A stretch of 33,174 nucleotides of DNA from a virus. A program made the position numbers and the translations under genes. The stretch's first letter is position 1, and each line of letters starts with the position of its first letter. Positions 1-8,165 of this stretch are shown here, one piece after another. A model generated the notes under the pieces. The model was given only the letters and a program-made list of their open reading frames with translations, did not search any database and was not told where the DNA came from. Location: positions 1 through 33,174 of IMG/VR virus record IMGVR_UViG_3300034120_002606. The stretch is one strand, 5' to 3'.

Positions 1-148
1 ACGGCTGCGGGCGATCGAGCTCCTCGCGGCGCTCGACCGCGACAACATCGCGGCGCTCGCGACTCTCGATAAGGTCGAGAGGCTCGAAGGCGGGGAGGCG
101 ACCGAGCGTATCGAGCTCCTGCCCATCCGAATCGGGGTACGGGAGTGA
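1..148 (+). CDS. terS: Probable terminase small subunit, 3' part
   Basis: This is the C-terminal part of the gene beginning at 32966. Codon phase starts at base 2 (CGG) and runs to TGA at 146-148. It encodes a helical, charged segment (LLAALDRDNIAALATLDKVE) and a short tail ending RIELLPIRIGVRE. Small terminases usually form rings that recognise viral DNA and hand it to the large subunit; here that role is inferred from gene order. The stop overlaps the GTG start of the large terminase, so the two are translationally coupled. No start codon with a ribosome site lies inside the fragment, which agrees with it being the end of a split gene. Confidence 0.65.
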   Translation, partial: RLRAIELLAALDRDNIAALATLDKVERLEGGEATERIELLPIRIGVRE

Positions 149-1353
149 CGTCCGCGAGGATCGAGCTCCCTCCGCTGTATCGTCGACAGCATCAGGCGAT
201 CTGCGATCCGGCTCGGATCGTCGTCATAGAAGCTTCGACGAAGAGCGGGAAGACGCTCGGATGTCTCCTCTGGATCCTCGAATACGCGTGGAACCGTCCG
301 CGATCCACCTGCTGGTGGGTCGCTCCGACCTTCGAGGTTACGAAGACGGTCGGGTACGAGCGTCTCGTGGCTATGCTCCGGGACGCGGATCCCGAGCGAC
401 GGATATGGGATCGGAACGAATCGAGGCTCCTCGTAACGCTCGCGAACGGATCGCGGATCGCGTTCAAGTCAGCCGACAACCCGGACGGTCTCTTCGGCGA
501 AGATACGCACGCGGCGGTCATCGACGAGGCTACGCGATGTCCGGAGGAGAGCTGGCACGCGGTACGCTCGACGCTCTCCGCGACCCGGGGACCTTGCCGG
601 ATCATCGGGAACCTGAAGGGACGGAAGAACTGGTGCTATCGACTCGCCCGCTCCGCGGAGAGCGGGACCGAGCCGGATATGGCGTACCACAAGCTGACCG
701 CCTCCGACGCGGTGGAGGGAGGAGTTCTCGCGGAGGAAGAGGTCGAGTCCGCGAGACGTCAGCTTCCAGACCACGTCTTCCGGGAGCTGTACCTCGTCGA
801 GCCGAGCGACGACGGAGGGAACCCGTTCGGGCTCGACGCGATCCGGGGATGTCTCGCTCCGCTCTCGACCGCGGCTCCCGTCGCCTTCGGGGTCGACCTT
901 GCGAAGAGCACGGACTGGACGGTCGTGGTCGGGCTCGACGCGGAGGGATCGGTCTGCCGGGTTCTCCGCTTCCAGCTCGATTGGCAGGCTACGAGGTCGC
1001 GAGTCGCGGAAGCGATCGGAAACGTCCCGACCCTCATCGACTCGACCGGTGTCGGGGATCCGATCGTCGAGGACCTGCAACGCGGGCGCTCGAACGTAGA
1101 AGGGTTCAAGTTCACCGCTACGAGCAGGCAGCAGCTCCTCGAAGGTCTCGCCGCGAGCATCCAGAGACGGGAGGTCCGGTTCCCCGAGGTCCCGTTTCGG
1201 ATCGAGCTCGACGCCTTCGAGTGGGAATCGACGAGGACGGGCGTCCGTTACACTAGCTCGGGAGGAGTCCACGACGACACCGTGATGGCTCTCGCTCTCG
1301 CGGTACGAAGAACCTCGATACGTCCTCCGACCTTCCGCTTCCGGGTCATCTAA
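145..1353 (+). CDS. terL: Terminase large subunit (packaging ATPase and nuclease)
   Basis: This is the motor that pumps DNA into the prohead and cuts it. The 402-residue protein has an N-terminal ATPase with a Walker A loop (ASTKSGKT, residues 30-37) and a Walker B (VIDEA, 125-129) followed by a Thr. The C-terminal RNase H-like nuclease shows an acidic first strand (GVDLAKSTDW, Asp251), a second acidic site (LIDSTG, Asp299) and the terminal HDDTVMALALA (Asp377/378). The GTG start overlaps the small-subunit stop as GTGA. At 402 residues it is short for the family but both domains are complete. The next gene starts one base inside its stop. Confidence 0.93.
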   Translation: MTSARIELPPLYRRQHQAICDPARIVVIEASTKSGKTLGCLLWILEYAWNRPRSTCWWVAPTFEVTKTVGYERLVAMLRDADPERRIWDRNESRLLVTLANGSRIAFKSADNPDGLFGEDTHAAVIDEATRCPEESWHAVRSTLSATRGPCRIIGNLKGRKNWCYRLARSAESGTEPDMAYHKLTASDAVEGGVLAEEEVESARRQLPDHVFRELYLVEPSDDGGNPFGLDAIRGCLAPLSTAAPVAFGVDLAKSTDWTVVVGLDAEGSVCRVLRFQLDWQATRSRVAEAIGNVPTLIDSTGVGDPIVEDLQRGRSNVEGFKFTATSRQQLLEGLAASIQRREVRFPEVPFRIELDAFEWESTRTGVRYTSSGGVHDDTVMALALAVRRTSIRPPTFRFRVI

Positions 1354-4334
1354 TGCTCCACAGACTCCGCTCCCTCTTCTCGAAGCAGCCTGCGGCGGAT
1401 CCCCGGGACGCGAGCCGTTACTTCCGGGCTTCCATCGGGATGATCGGAGGCGGGAACGGAGCGGACTCGCGAGCCGCGTATACCGCTCTCGCCGGGATCC
1501 GGAAGTACCGCTCGTGGATATACGCGGCTGCTTCCATCAACGCCTTCGGGGTATCGAGCGTCCCGCTCCGGCTCTATGTCCGGAACGGTACGGGGACGAA
1601 GCTCTACAGGACGAGGGAAGTCCCGCGAGCCCGGAAGAACTACCTGCTCGGATCGGACTCGCGTACTCCGAGTCGAACGGTCCTGACCAAGCTGCACGAC
1701 TTCGGAGCGGACTTCGAGGAAGTCACCGAGTCGCATCCCGTCCTCGACCTTCTCCGGAAAGTCAACCCGGAGATGAACGGTTTCGACTTGGCTGCGACCC
1801 GTACGCTCTGGCAGGAGCTTACGGGTAACGCCTATCTCCACGTCATCCGTAACCAGCTCGGGGTTCCCGCGGAGCTCTGGCCGATGCCACCGCAATGGGT
1901 CGAGATCGTCCCGAGCGTCGAGAAGTTCATCGCGGAGTACCGCTACGGTCGAGACTCGAACTCCCGTATATCGCTCTCGCCCGAAGAGGTCCTGCATTTC
2001 AAGCGTCCGAACCCGGAGAGCCTTTACTACGGGATGGGAAAGGTCGAGGCGGCGTGGAATGTCGCGGAGCTGAACCTCGCGAACCACGATATGGACTTCG
2101 CGATGGCGAAGAACAGAGCGAGACCGGACTACCTCGCGACGATCCAGAACACGGACGCGAGCGAGGACGCCATCGCGGAGTTCGAGCGAGCGGTCAACGA
2201 GAAGCTACGCGGACCGGAGAAGCAAGGCGGGTTCATCGCTCTTACGGGTCAGGTCGACTTGAAGCCTATGCAGTTCGCTCCGAAGGACCTCGCGGGTCGC
2301 GACGAGATCGTCGAAGAGATCGCGGCGGTATTCGGCGTCCCGGTATCGATGCTGAAGGCGAACGATCCGAACCTCGCGAGCGCTACCACCGGATTCGCCC
2401 AATGGCGAGAGTCGACGATCCTCCCGCTCCTCCGTCTCGACGAGGAGACTCTGAACCAGAAGCTTCTGCCGATGTTCGGAATCGAGGACTCCGCGATCCT
2501 CGCGTACGACGATCCGGTCCCGGCTAATCGGCAGCTCGACCTTCAGGAGCATACCGGTCTCGTCGCCGCGGGCGTAATGACCATCAACGAGGTACGCGAG
2601 TCGCGAGGTCTCGACGCTCTCGATCTCGAAGAGGCGAACGTACCCATCATCGGCGGTATACCTCTCTCTCCTCTGGACGAGGTCCCGGAGCCGACATCCG
2701 CTCCGGCTACCGGGACCTCTCCGGAGGATCCGAGCAAGTCCGCTAGCGTCGAGCCTCCGTCCGCTCGCCTCGGGAAGCAGGAGATCCAGACCGCACAGGA
2801 GATCCTCTCCGCGGTCGCGGATGGAGCGATCTCCCCGCCCGCGGCGACGGCTCTGCTCGTGGCTCTCGGGTTCGAGGCTACGCAGGCGGAGTCGATGGTT
2901 ACTTCCCAGAAGGAACTCCGAAGCAGCCCGGTCGCGACCATCTCCGCGAACGTCACCGACGTCGGGAAGGCGGTAGCGGAATCGGCTCCCGAGCGGTACT
3001 CGGATATCGACTTCACCCCGACCGCGGAGATGGCTGCGGAGGCGGAGCGAGGTCTTCGGCTCCGCCGGGAGTTCAATCGCGGAGGGACCGAGGTCGGTGT
3101 CGCGCGAGCTGTCCAGCTCTCGAACCGAGAGGTTCTCTCGCCGGAAACGGTCCGCCGGATGTCGTCGTACTTCGCGAGACACGCGGTCGACCGCCGGAGC
3201 GGATGGGACGATCCGGAGAACCCGTCCGCCGGATTCATCGCCCACCTGCTGTGGGGAGGAGACGCGGGTCGGGATTGGAGCGAGCGAGTCGTCGCTCGGA
3301 TGGATCGAGCCGACGACGAGGAGAAGGGAATCGACGCGAAGGGAGCTCTGGAAGACTGCGTAGCGGAGAAGCTCCCCGGTCTTCTCGCGGAGGGATACGA
3401 CCAAGAGCAGGCACTCGCGATCGCGTACTCCAAGTGCGGCGAGAAGTCCGCCGGCTGCGAATGCGGCTCCTCTCACGCGACCTCGACGAAGACCGTCCGT
3501 CAGAGCGACGTACTCGACGGGACCTCGGATATGGTCGAGCTGAAGGCTCCGTTCGCGAATCGGGCGGAGGAGCGGATCATCCGGAGGCTCGAACGCGAAC
3601 TCGGGAAGATCGGACGCGAGGAGATCCGCAGGGTCATCCGCGAGATCAAGGCAAGCGGAGCCGTCGGGGAGGAGATCGTCGAGCGGGCTATCGCGGTACT
3701 TCAGGACGAGTTCATCGTCCGCGAGATTCAGGTACGAGTCGAACCGTACCTGAAGGAAGCGGTGGGTATCGGATTCGAGGACGGGAAGGATGGGGTGGAG
3801 GAAGCGATCCGGAGGACCACCGGAGGTACGCTCCCCGAATCCATCAGCTTCGACGAGGCTCCGGTCGTCGACTGGTCGCGGACGCGAGCCGCGGATCTCG
3901 TCGACGACTTCAAGCGGACCACCTCGATCCGGGTCTCCGAGATCCTCGAACCGATGGTGGAGCAGGGAGCTACCGTCGACGAGATGTCTGACGCTCTCGA
4001 AGAGAAGGGTTTCGACGCGGCGCGGGCTCGTAGGATCGCGAGGACGGAGACGAGCAGAGCGATGAACCGAGGTACGGTCGAGGCTTGGAAGCAGAGCTCG
4101 GTCGTACGCGGGAAGCGATGGATGGCGGCTCCTAACGCTTGCCCGTTCTGCCAGACCATCTCGGATCGAGGAGAGTCGAAGGGTATCGAGCAGGACTTCC
4201 TTCAGGTCGGAGATAGCGTCACCGCGGCGGACGGGAAGACGTTCGTCGTGGATTACGACGCGGTCTCCGGTCCGCCTCTTCACCCGAACTGCCGATGTAC
4301 GCTCTCGCCCGTTCTAACGGAGGAAAGCGAGTGA
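1353..4334 (+). CDS. Portal protein fused to a MuF-like head morphogenesis domain
   Basis: The 993-residue protein combines two head proteins. Residues about 1-430 look like an HK97-type portal (SWIYAAASINA near 50; LTGNAYLHVIRN near 150; PVSMLKANDPNLASATTGF near 330), the ring through which DNA passes. Residues about 590-690 carry a module I know from other phage head proteins (LSPETVRRM, then GWDDPENPSAGFIAHLLWGG, then CVAEKLPGLLAEGY with AIAYSKC), followed by a Cys cluster (CGEKSAGCEC). Residues about 830-990 are MuF-like: RRIARTETSRAMN near 890, CPFC near 930 and HPNCRC near 977. TAATG couples it to the terminase. The fusion is continuous with no sign of frameshift; cleavage by the adjacent protease is possible. 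Confidence 0.9.
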   Translation: MLHRLRSLFSKQPAADPRDASRYFRASIGMIGGGNGADSRAAYTALAGIRKYRSWIYAAASINAFGVSSVPLRLYVRNGTGTKLYRTREVPRARKNYLLGSDSRTPSRTVLTKLHDFGADFEEVTESHPVLDLLRKVNPEMNGFDLAATRTLWQELTGNAYLHVIRNQLGVPAELWPMPPQWVEIVPSVEKFIAEYRYGRDSNSRISLSPEEVLHFKRPNPESLYYGMGKVEAAWNVAELNLANHDMDFAMAKNRARPDYLATIQNTDASEDAIAEFERAVNEKLRGPEKQGGFIALTGQVDLKPMQFAPKDLAGRDEIVEEIAAVFGVPVSMLKANDPNLASATTGFAQWRESTILPLLRLDEETLNQKLLPMFGIEDSAILAYDDPVPANRQLDLQEHTGLVAAGVMTINEVRESRGLDALDLEEANVPIIGGIPLSPLDEVPEPTSAPATGTSPEDPSKSASVEPPSARLGKQEIQTAQEILSAVADGAISPPAATALLVALGFEATQAESMVTSQKELRSSPVATISANVTDVGKAVAESAPERYSDIDFTPTAEMAAEAERGLRLRREFNRGGTEVGVARAVQLSNREVLSPETVRRMSSYFARHAVDRRSGWDDPENPSAGFIAHLLWGGDAGRDWSERVVARMDRADDEEKGIDAKGALEDCVAEKLPGLLAEGYDQEQALAIAYSKCGEKSAGCECGSSHATSTKTVRQSDVLDGTSDMVELKAPFANRAEERIIRRLERELGKIGREEIRRVIREIKASGAVGEEIVERAIAVLQDEFIVREIQVRVEPYLKEAVGIGFEDGKDGVEEAIRRTTGGTLPESISFDEAPVVDWSRTRAADLVDDFKRTTSIRVSEILEPMVEQGATVDEMSDALEEKGFDAARARRIARTETSRAMNRGTVEAWKQSSVVRGKRWMAAPNACPFCQTISDRGESKGIEQDFLQVGDSVTAADGKTFVVDYDAVSGPPLHPNCRCTLSPVLTEESE

Positions 4335-4987
4335 ATCGCAAGGACTTCCAAGCGACCGGACAGGTCTCCGGTTCGACGTTCAAGGCAACGATCTCGACGG
4401 ACTCGGTCGACCGAGACGGAGAGGTAATGGTTCCGCAGGGGATGAACTCGAAGGACTTCGAGCGTAACCCGGTCATGCTCTGGAACCACGACCCCGCGCA
4501 GCCGATCGGACGAGCGATCTCCCTCCGTCGCGGAGAGTCCGCGATCGAGGCGGAGTTTGTATTCGCTCCCCGTCCGGACGAGTACGAGGGAGATTGGTTC
4601 CCGGATTACGTTCGAGGTCTCGTCGCGGCGAACGTCCTGAAGGCGGTGTCCATCGGATTCATGCCGATGGACGGAAGCCCGCGGATCGCGAGCAAGGGAG
4701 ACGTCGAAAGGTACGGACCCGGAGTACGTCGCGTCTTCTCGAAATGGAAGCTCCTCGAAGTATCGGTGGTGTCGATACCGGCGAATCAGGACGCTCTTAT
4801 CACGGCGGTTCGGAAGGGTTTCGTCAGCAGGTCCGCCGCGGAGAAGTTCGGATCCGTCGTCGTGCCAAGCTCGCCCGCTGTCGAGCGCCGGACGATCTCG
4901 ATAGTGGTCCCTCGTATCGGGACGAACGAGGTCTCTCGTATCGCCCGCGAGGAAATCGCGAAGGCGAGCGGAAAGCTCGTGGTATAG
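4331..4987 (+). CDS. Prohead maturation protease, HK97/S78 family
   Basis: This serine protease cleaves the capsid protein and any scaffold during head maturation. Counting from the GTG at 4331 it has 218 residues. The catalytic His is in WNHDPAQPIG (His53) and the nucleophile in KAVSIGFMP (Ser107), with the family's usual spacing and order. I chose GTG 4331 over an in-frame ATG at 4295 because it has GGAGG at 4319-4323 and overlaps the portal stop as GTGA, the pattern used throughout this genome. Residues after about 150 hold no recognised motif. The stop codon lies inside a TATAGT that may be the -10 of a promoter for the capsid gene. Confidence 0.88.
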   Translation: MNRKDFQATGQVSGSTFKATISTDSVDRDGEVMVPQGMNSKDFERNPVMLWNHDPAQPIGRAISLRRGESAIEAEFVFAPRPDEYEGDWFPDYVRGLVAANVLKAVSIGFMPMDGSPRIASKGDVERYGPGVRRVFSKWKLLEVSVVSIPANQDALITAVRKGFVSRSAAEKFGSVVVPSSPAVERRTISIVVPRIGTNEVSRIAREEIAKASGKLVV

Positions 4988-4988
4988 T
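4980..4988 (+). promoter_or_regulatory. Candidate extended -10 promoter for the capsid gene
   Basis: TG-G-TATAGT fits an extended -10 element, and the hexamer is identical to the -10 of two better-supported promoters at 18435 and 20246. No good -35 is visible upstream, as is common with extended -10 sites. It lies at the end of the protease gene, about 90 bases before the capsid start, and would let the capsid gene be transcribed separately at a high level. The 95-base leader has two small inverted repeats (GTTTC-GCC-GAAAC; TAGGGG/CCCCTA). Confidence 0.45.
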
Positions 4989-5082
4989 CAGGGAAGCCCG
5001 GCTCGGACGTGTGGCGGTTTCGCCGAAACGGTGTAGGGGCGCGCGTAGCTTCCTCCCCTAGAACCTTTCGGAAACCAATCCA

Positions 5083-6462
5083 ATGCAGTTCAAGACTTTC
5101 GCGGAGGTTCAGAAGAACCTCCAGAACATCGCCAACCAGACCGGCGCGTCCGGTTTCGTCAAGGCGAAGGCCCTGTACCTCGAAGGCGTCGTGGTCACCG
5201 ACGAGTCCGGCTCGGTCCTCGCTCCCGAGCAGCTCTCCTACGAAGTCAAGCTCGCTCCGGCGATGGAGACGGATACCGCAGCTCCGAAGCCCGCGGAAGA
5301 GCCCGCTCCCGAGAAGAGCCTCCGTCTCGCGGTACGCGAGGCGATCGCGTCGGAGATCAAGGCGGTCGCGACCCCGCGCGTCTCGGTTTCGAGCCCGCTC
5401 CGCGTCGACGGTCGCTCCAAGTATTTCAAGAACGATGAGCTCGCGTACCGCTTCGGTCGCTTCGTCGCCGCGGCTCGGAACCACCAGAAGAGCATCGACT
5501 GGTGCGCCTCGAACGGGATCTCCGTCAAGGGACATCAGGAGAACGTCAACTCCGCGGGCGGGTTCCTCGTCCCCGAGGAGTTCGAGACGGCTCTGATTTC
5601 GCTCCGCGAGCAGTACGGTGTCTTCCGTCGGAACGCGAAGAACGTCCCGATGGGCAGCGACAAGAAGAGTCTCCCGCGACGGAAGGCGACCCTGACCGCG
5701 TACGCGGTGGGCGAAGCTGCCGCGGGTACGGAGTCGCAGCAGACCTTCGACCAAGTCAACCTCGTCGCTCAGAAGTTTATGGTGCTCACGACCGCCTCGA
5801 ACGAACTGAACGAGGACGCCTTCGTCAATCTCGGAGACGACATCGGTCGCGAGATCGCGTACGCCTTCGCCCTGAAGGAAGACCAGTGCGGGTTCCTCGG
5901 GGACGGCACGCAGACCTACTCGGGGATCGTCGGTGTCGCGGAGTCTCTCCTCGCGGTCGACGGTACGGTCGGGAACATCAAAGGTCTCTTCGACTCGTCC
6001 GCCACCGCGTGGACGGGCGCGAGCGGGATCGTCACCTCGGACATCCTCGCTCTCCCCGCTCGTCTTCCGCAGTACGCGGATTCGCCTTCGGCGAAGTGGT
6101 ACTGCCACAAGACCTTCTATCACGAGGTGATGGAGCGTCTCGCGTACGCGGCGGGCGGCGTCACCGCTCGCGAGATCCGCGAAGGCGGTACGAACCCGGT
6201 CTTCTACGGGTATCCGGTGGAGTTCGTTCAGGTCATGCCGAAGGCGTACGCGGCTGCCTCGATCCCGCTCCTGTTCGGCGACCTCTCGATGGCTGCGTAC
6301 TTCGGCGACCGCAAGCAGACCTCGATCGCCTTCTCGGATTCGGCGCTCAACGCCTTCGAGCAGGACGAGGTCGCGATCCGCGGTATCGAGCGGTTCGACA
6401 TCAAGGTCGCGAACGTCGGGGACACCACGGACTCGGGTCCGATCGTCGGCCTGTACCTCTGA
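5083..6462 (+). CDS. Major capsid protein, HK97 fold
   Basis: The shell subunit, 459 residues. Residues 1 to about 150 resemble the delta/scaffold region of HK97-type capsid proteins: Ala/Glu/Pro-rich, with a charged helical stretch (SLRLAVREAIASEIKAV). The folded domain begins at AGGFLVPEEFE (about 158), the classic N-arm motif, followed by VPMGSDKKSLPRR, GEAAAGTESQQTFDQV, TTASNELNED and GFLGDGTQTYSGIVG. Cleavage near residue 120-150 by the neighbouring S78 protease is expected from family knowledge, but I cannot place the site. The ribosome site before the ATG is weak (GGAA at most), odd for the most abundant virion protein. A 14-bp hairpin follows the gene. Confidence 0.93.
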   Translation: MQFKTFAEVQKNLQNIANQTGASGFVKAKALYLEGVVVTDESGSVLAPEQLSYEVKLAPAMETDTAAPKPAEEPAPEKSLRLAVREAIASEIKAVATPRVSVSSPLRVDGRSKYFKNDELAYRFGRFVAAARNHQKSIDWCASNGISVKGHQENVNSAGGFLVPEEFETALISLREQYGVFRRNAKNVPMGSDKKSLPRRKATLTAYAVGEAAAGTESQQTFDQVNLVAQKFMVLTTASNELNEDAFVNLGDDIGREIAYAFALKEDQCGFLGDGTQTYSGIVGVAESLLAVDGTVGNIKGLFDSSATAWTGASGIVTSDILALPARLPQYADSPSAKWYCHKTFYHEVMERLAYAAGGVTAREIREGGTNPVFYGYPVEFVQVMPKAYAAASIPLLFGDLSMAAYFGDRKQTSIAFSDSALNAFEQDEVAIRGIERFDIKVANVGDTTDSGPIVGLYL

Positions 6463-6484
6463 TTTCCAAGCACCCCTCTTCCTC

Positions 6485-6516
6485 GTCCGGACCGGGAGAT
6501 GGCTCCCGGTCCGGAC
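6485..6516 (+). promoter_or_regulatory. Perfect 14-bp hairpin after the capsid gene
   Basis: Stem 6485-6498 pairs perfectly with 6503-6516 around the tetraloop ATGG. It is not followed by a T run, so it is not a standard intrinsic terminator. It may protect the 3' end of capsid mRNA or act as a partial terminator that lowers expression of genes downstream. Confidence 0.6.
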
Positions 6517-6538
6517 TTGAACGAAAGGCTCTCCTGAA

Positions 6539-6985
6539 ATGATTCCCTCCCAGAACGTCAAGTCCATCGTCGCGATCGGATCCCAGAGCATCGTCGGCGG
6601 AACCGGCGCGGTCGGAAACGTCGTCGACGCTCGCGGCTACGACTGCGCGACCTTCCACATCTCGCTCTTCTGCGCGACTGCTACCTCGGTTCCGACGTCG
6701 CTCTCGATCCAACACTCCGATATCACCGACTCGACGGGCTTCTCCGCGATCGCGGGCTTCCCGATTACCTCGGGACTCCCCGGTACGGTGAACACCTCGA
6801 CGGCGGTGACCAACTCCTACGCGGTCCTCGGTCTCGACCTCCGCGCCAAGAAGCGGTATCTCCGCCTCGCGATCATCGGCGGTACGTCGGCGAACACGAC
6901 CTCCGCGGTCTGCGTCCTCGACAACCCCGGAGAGGCTCCGATCTCGGCTGCGGCTGCGGGCTCGCGGTACTTCCTCGCGACCTGA
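6539..6985 (+). CDS. Probable capsid decoration or head-associated protein
   Basis: A 148-residue protein rich in Ser, Thr, Val and Ala, with alternating hydrophobic patterns suggesting an all-beta fold and no signal peptide or membrane segment. It contains YDCATFHISLF, TSLSIQHSDITDSTGF, LDLRAKKRYLRL and an Ala-rich end. A one-domain beta protein straight after the capsid gene is the usual position of a head decoration or stabilising protein. The family is not recognised with certainty; small proteins with the pattern 'QHSDxTDSxGF' commonly sit here in phages. Start ATG 6539 is preceded by a weak AAAGG. Confidence 0.5.
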   Translation: MIPSQNVKSIVAIGSQSIVGGTGAVGNVVDARGYDCATFHISLFCATATSVPTSLSIQHSDITDSTGFSAIAGFPITSGLPGTVNTSTAVTNSYAVLGLDLRAKKRYLRLAIIGGTSANTTSAVCVLDNPGEAPISAAAAGSRYFLAT

Positions 6986-7007
6986 TAGCATCTCTCCACG
7001 AACGCAC

Positions 7008-7045
7008 CGCAACGGGCGAGCGTCTCGGGACGCTCGCCTGTTGCG
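7008..7045 (+). promoter_or_regulatory. 17-bp hairpin between the decoration gene and the glycosyltransferase gene
   Basis: Bases 7008-7024 pair with 7029-7045 (one G.T pair) around the loop TCGG. No T run follows; the GGAGG of the next gene (7049-7053) starts four bases later. The stem is close enough to affect ribosome access, or it may be a processing/stability element. Confidence 0.55.
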
Positions 7046-7061
7046 CGTGGAGGAAACAGGG

Positions 7062-8162
7062 ATGCCTTTCGAGATTTCGGCGGACGGGAAGTCAAGCAAG
7101 CTGGCAGGACAGGACGAGCTCGCGAAGCTCGCGGATCGGTCGCTCGACTCGATCGAGGCTCGGGACGAAGTCATCCGATATCCGGGCGGGACCGCGGTCG
7201 ACGCGGTCAGGCTCTGGGCGTCGAAGCTCCGTACGAACGGGGAGCTCCGGATCTCGGTCCCGGACTTCGACAGGATCGTGGATGCCTACCGGAACGGGAC
7301 CGCTCCCGACGTCGAGAGGCGACTCCTCGGAGCCTCGGGAGAGCATGCCTCGATATGGAACCGAGGGAAGCTTACGGAGCTCGCTCGCGCGGCGGGTCTC
7401 GAAGAGGTCGCGAACTGGACGAGCGGACCGGACGAGCTTCACCTCGGGGTTCGAGGACTGAAGGTCGAGCCGATCGAGGCTCTTCCGAACGTCGAAGCTC
7501 TTATCTCGATGCCTCGTCTCGCTTGGACGGAGAACATGTTCTGCTCTTTCGGAGCTCTCCTCCCGCTCCGAATCAACCTTACGAAGCACACCGGAGCGTT
7601 CTGGGGCCAATGCCTCGAACGTCTGATGGAGGACGCGATCGCGAAGCCCTCCTGCGAATGGATCCTGACCGTCGATTACGACTCGATATTCAACCGAGAC
7701 GACGTCGTCTCCCTGTACCGTCTCGCGGTTCGGAAGAACCTCGACGCGGTCGCGGCGATGCAGGTAGGTCGAGAACGGCAGACCGTACTCATCACCTGCA
7801 ACGACGATAAGGGAGAGCCGCGAACGAACCTGACGGTGGAGGAGATCGAGAGCGAGGCTCTTCAAGTAGCCACCGCGCACTTCGGAATGACCCTCATCCG
7901 TACGTCCGCGATCCGCGATCTCCCGAAACCTTGGTTCTGCGGTCGACCCGCTCCCGACGGGAGCTGGCGCGACGGACGGGTCGACGACGACATCCATTTC
8001 TGGAAGCAGTTCGCCGCGGCGGGACGGAAGGTCTGGCAGGCGAATCGAGTCCGGATCGGACATATGCAGGTCGTCGTCTCGTGGCCGGACGCGAGGCTCG
8101 CCGCGCGGCACCAGTATCATTCCGAGTACGTCTCGAACGGAAAGCCCGATTGGGCGAGGTGA
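7062..8162 (+). CDS. Fusion of a degenerate methyltransferase-like domain and a GT-A glycosyltransferase-like domain
   Basis: The protein has 366 residues; ATG 7062 follows GGAGG at 7049-7053, so the in-frame TTG at 7041 is unlikely to be the start. Residues about 25-130 match the second half of class I SAM methyltransferases (GELRISVPDFDRIV at 60-73, then a C-terminal helix/strand pattern), but the glycine-rich SAM-binding half is missing, so this part is probably non-catalytic. Residues about 143-366 look like a GT-A glycosyltransferase: ALISMPR start, WILTVDYDSIF with the metal-binding DxD at 205-207, then VDDDIHFWKQFAAAG and a conserved-looking GHMQVVV. Lying between head genes, it may add sugar to virion proteins; that is inference. 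Confidence 0.65.
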   Translation: MPFEISADGKSSKLAGQDELAKLADRSLDSIEARDEVIRYPGGTAVDAVRLWASKLRTNGELRISVPDFDRIVDAYRNGTAPDVERRLLGASGEHASIWNRGKLTELARAAGLEEVANWTSGPDELHLGVRGLKVEPIEALPNVEALISMPRLAWTENMFCSFGALLPLRINLTKHTGAFWGQCLERLMEDAIAKPSCEWILTVDYDSIFNRDDVVSLYRLAVRKNLDAVAAMQVGRERQTVLITCNDDKGEPRTNLTVEEIESEALQVATAHFGMTLIRTSAIRDLPKPWFCGRPAPDGSWRDGRVDDDIHFWKQFAAAGRKVWQANRVRIGHMQVVVSWPDARLAARHQYHSEYVSNGKPDWAR

Positions 8163-8165
8163 CCT

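Noticed and set aside
2205-4283. A 692-residue open frame on the minus strand
   Set aside because: It lies wholly opposite the portal gene, is Arg/Asp/Leu-rich with no motif, and matches the shadow effect of GC-rich codons with few stops.
4295-4330. ATG 4295 as the protease start
   Set aside because: It lies inside the portal end without a ribosome site; GTG 4331 has GGAGG and the usual stop overlap.
4786-6591. A 601-residue open frame on the minus strand
   Set aside because: It spans the capsid gene, the protease end and their gap on the opposite strand; composition is shadow-like, and no promoter or ribosome site supports it.
7041-7061. TTG 7041 as the start of the glycosyltransferase fusion
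   Set aside because: TTG lies inside the upstream hairpin and before the GGAGG ribosome site; ATG 7062 has correct spacing.
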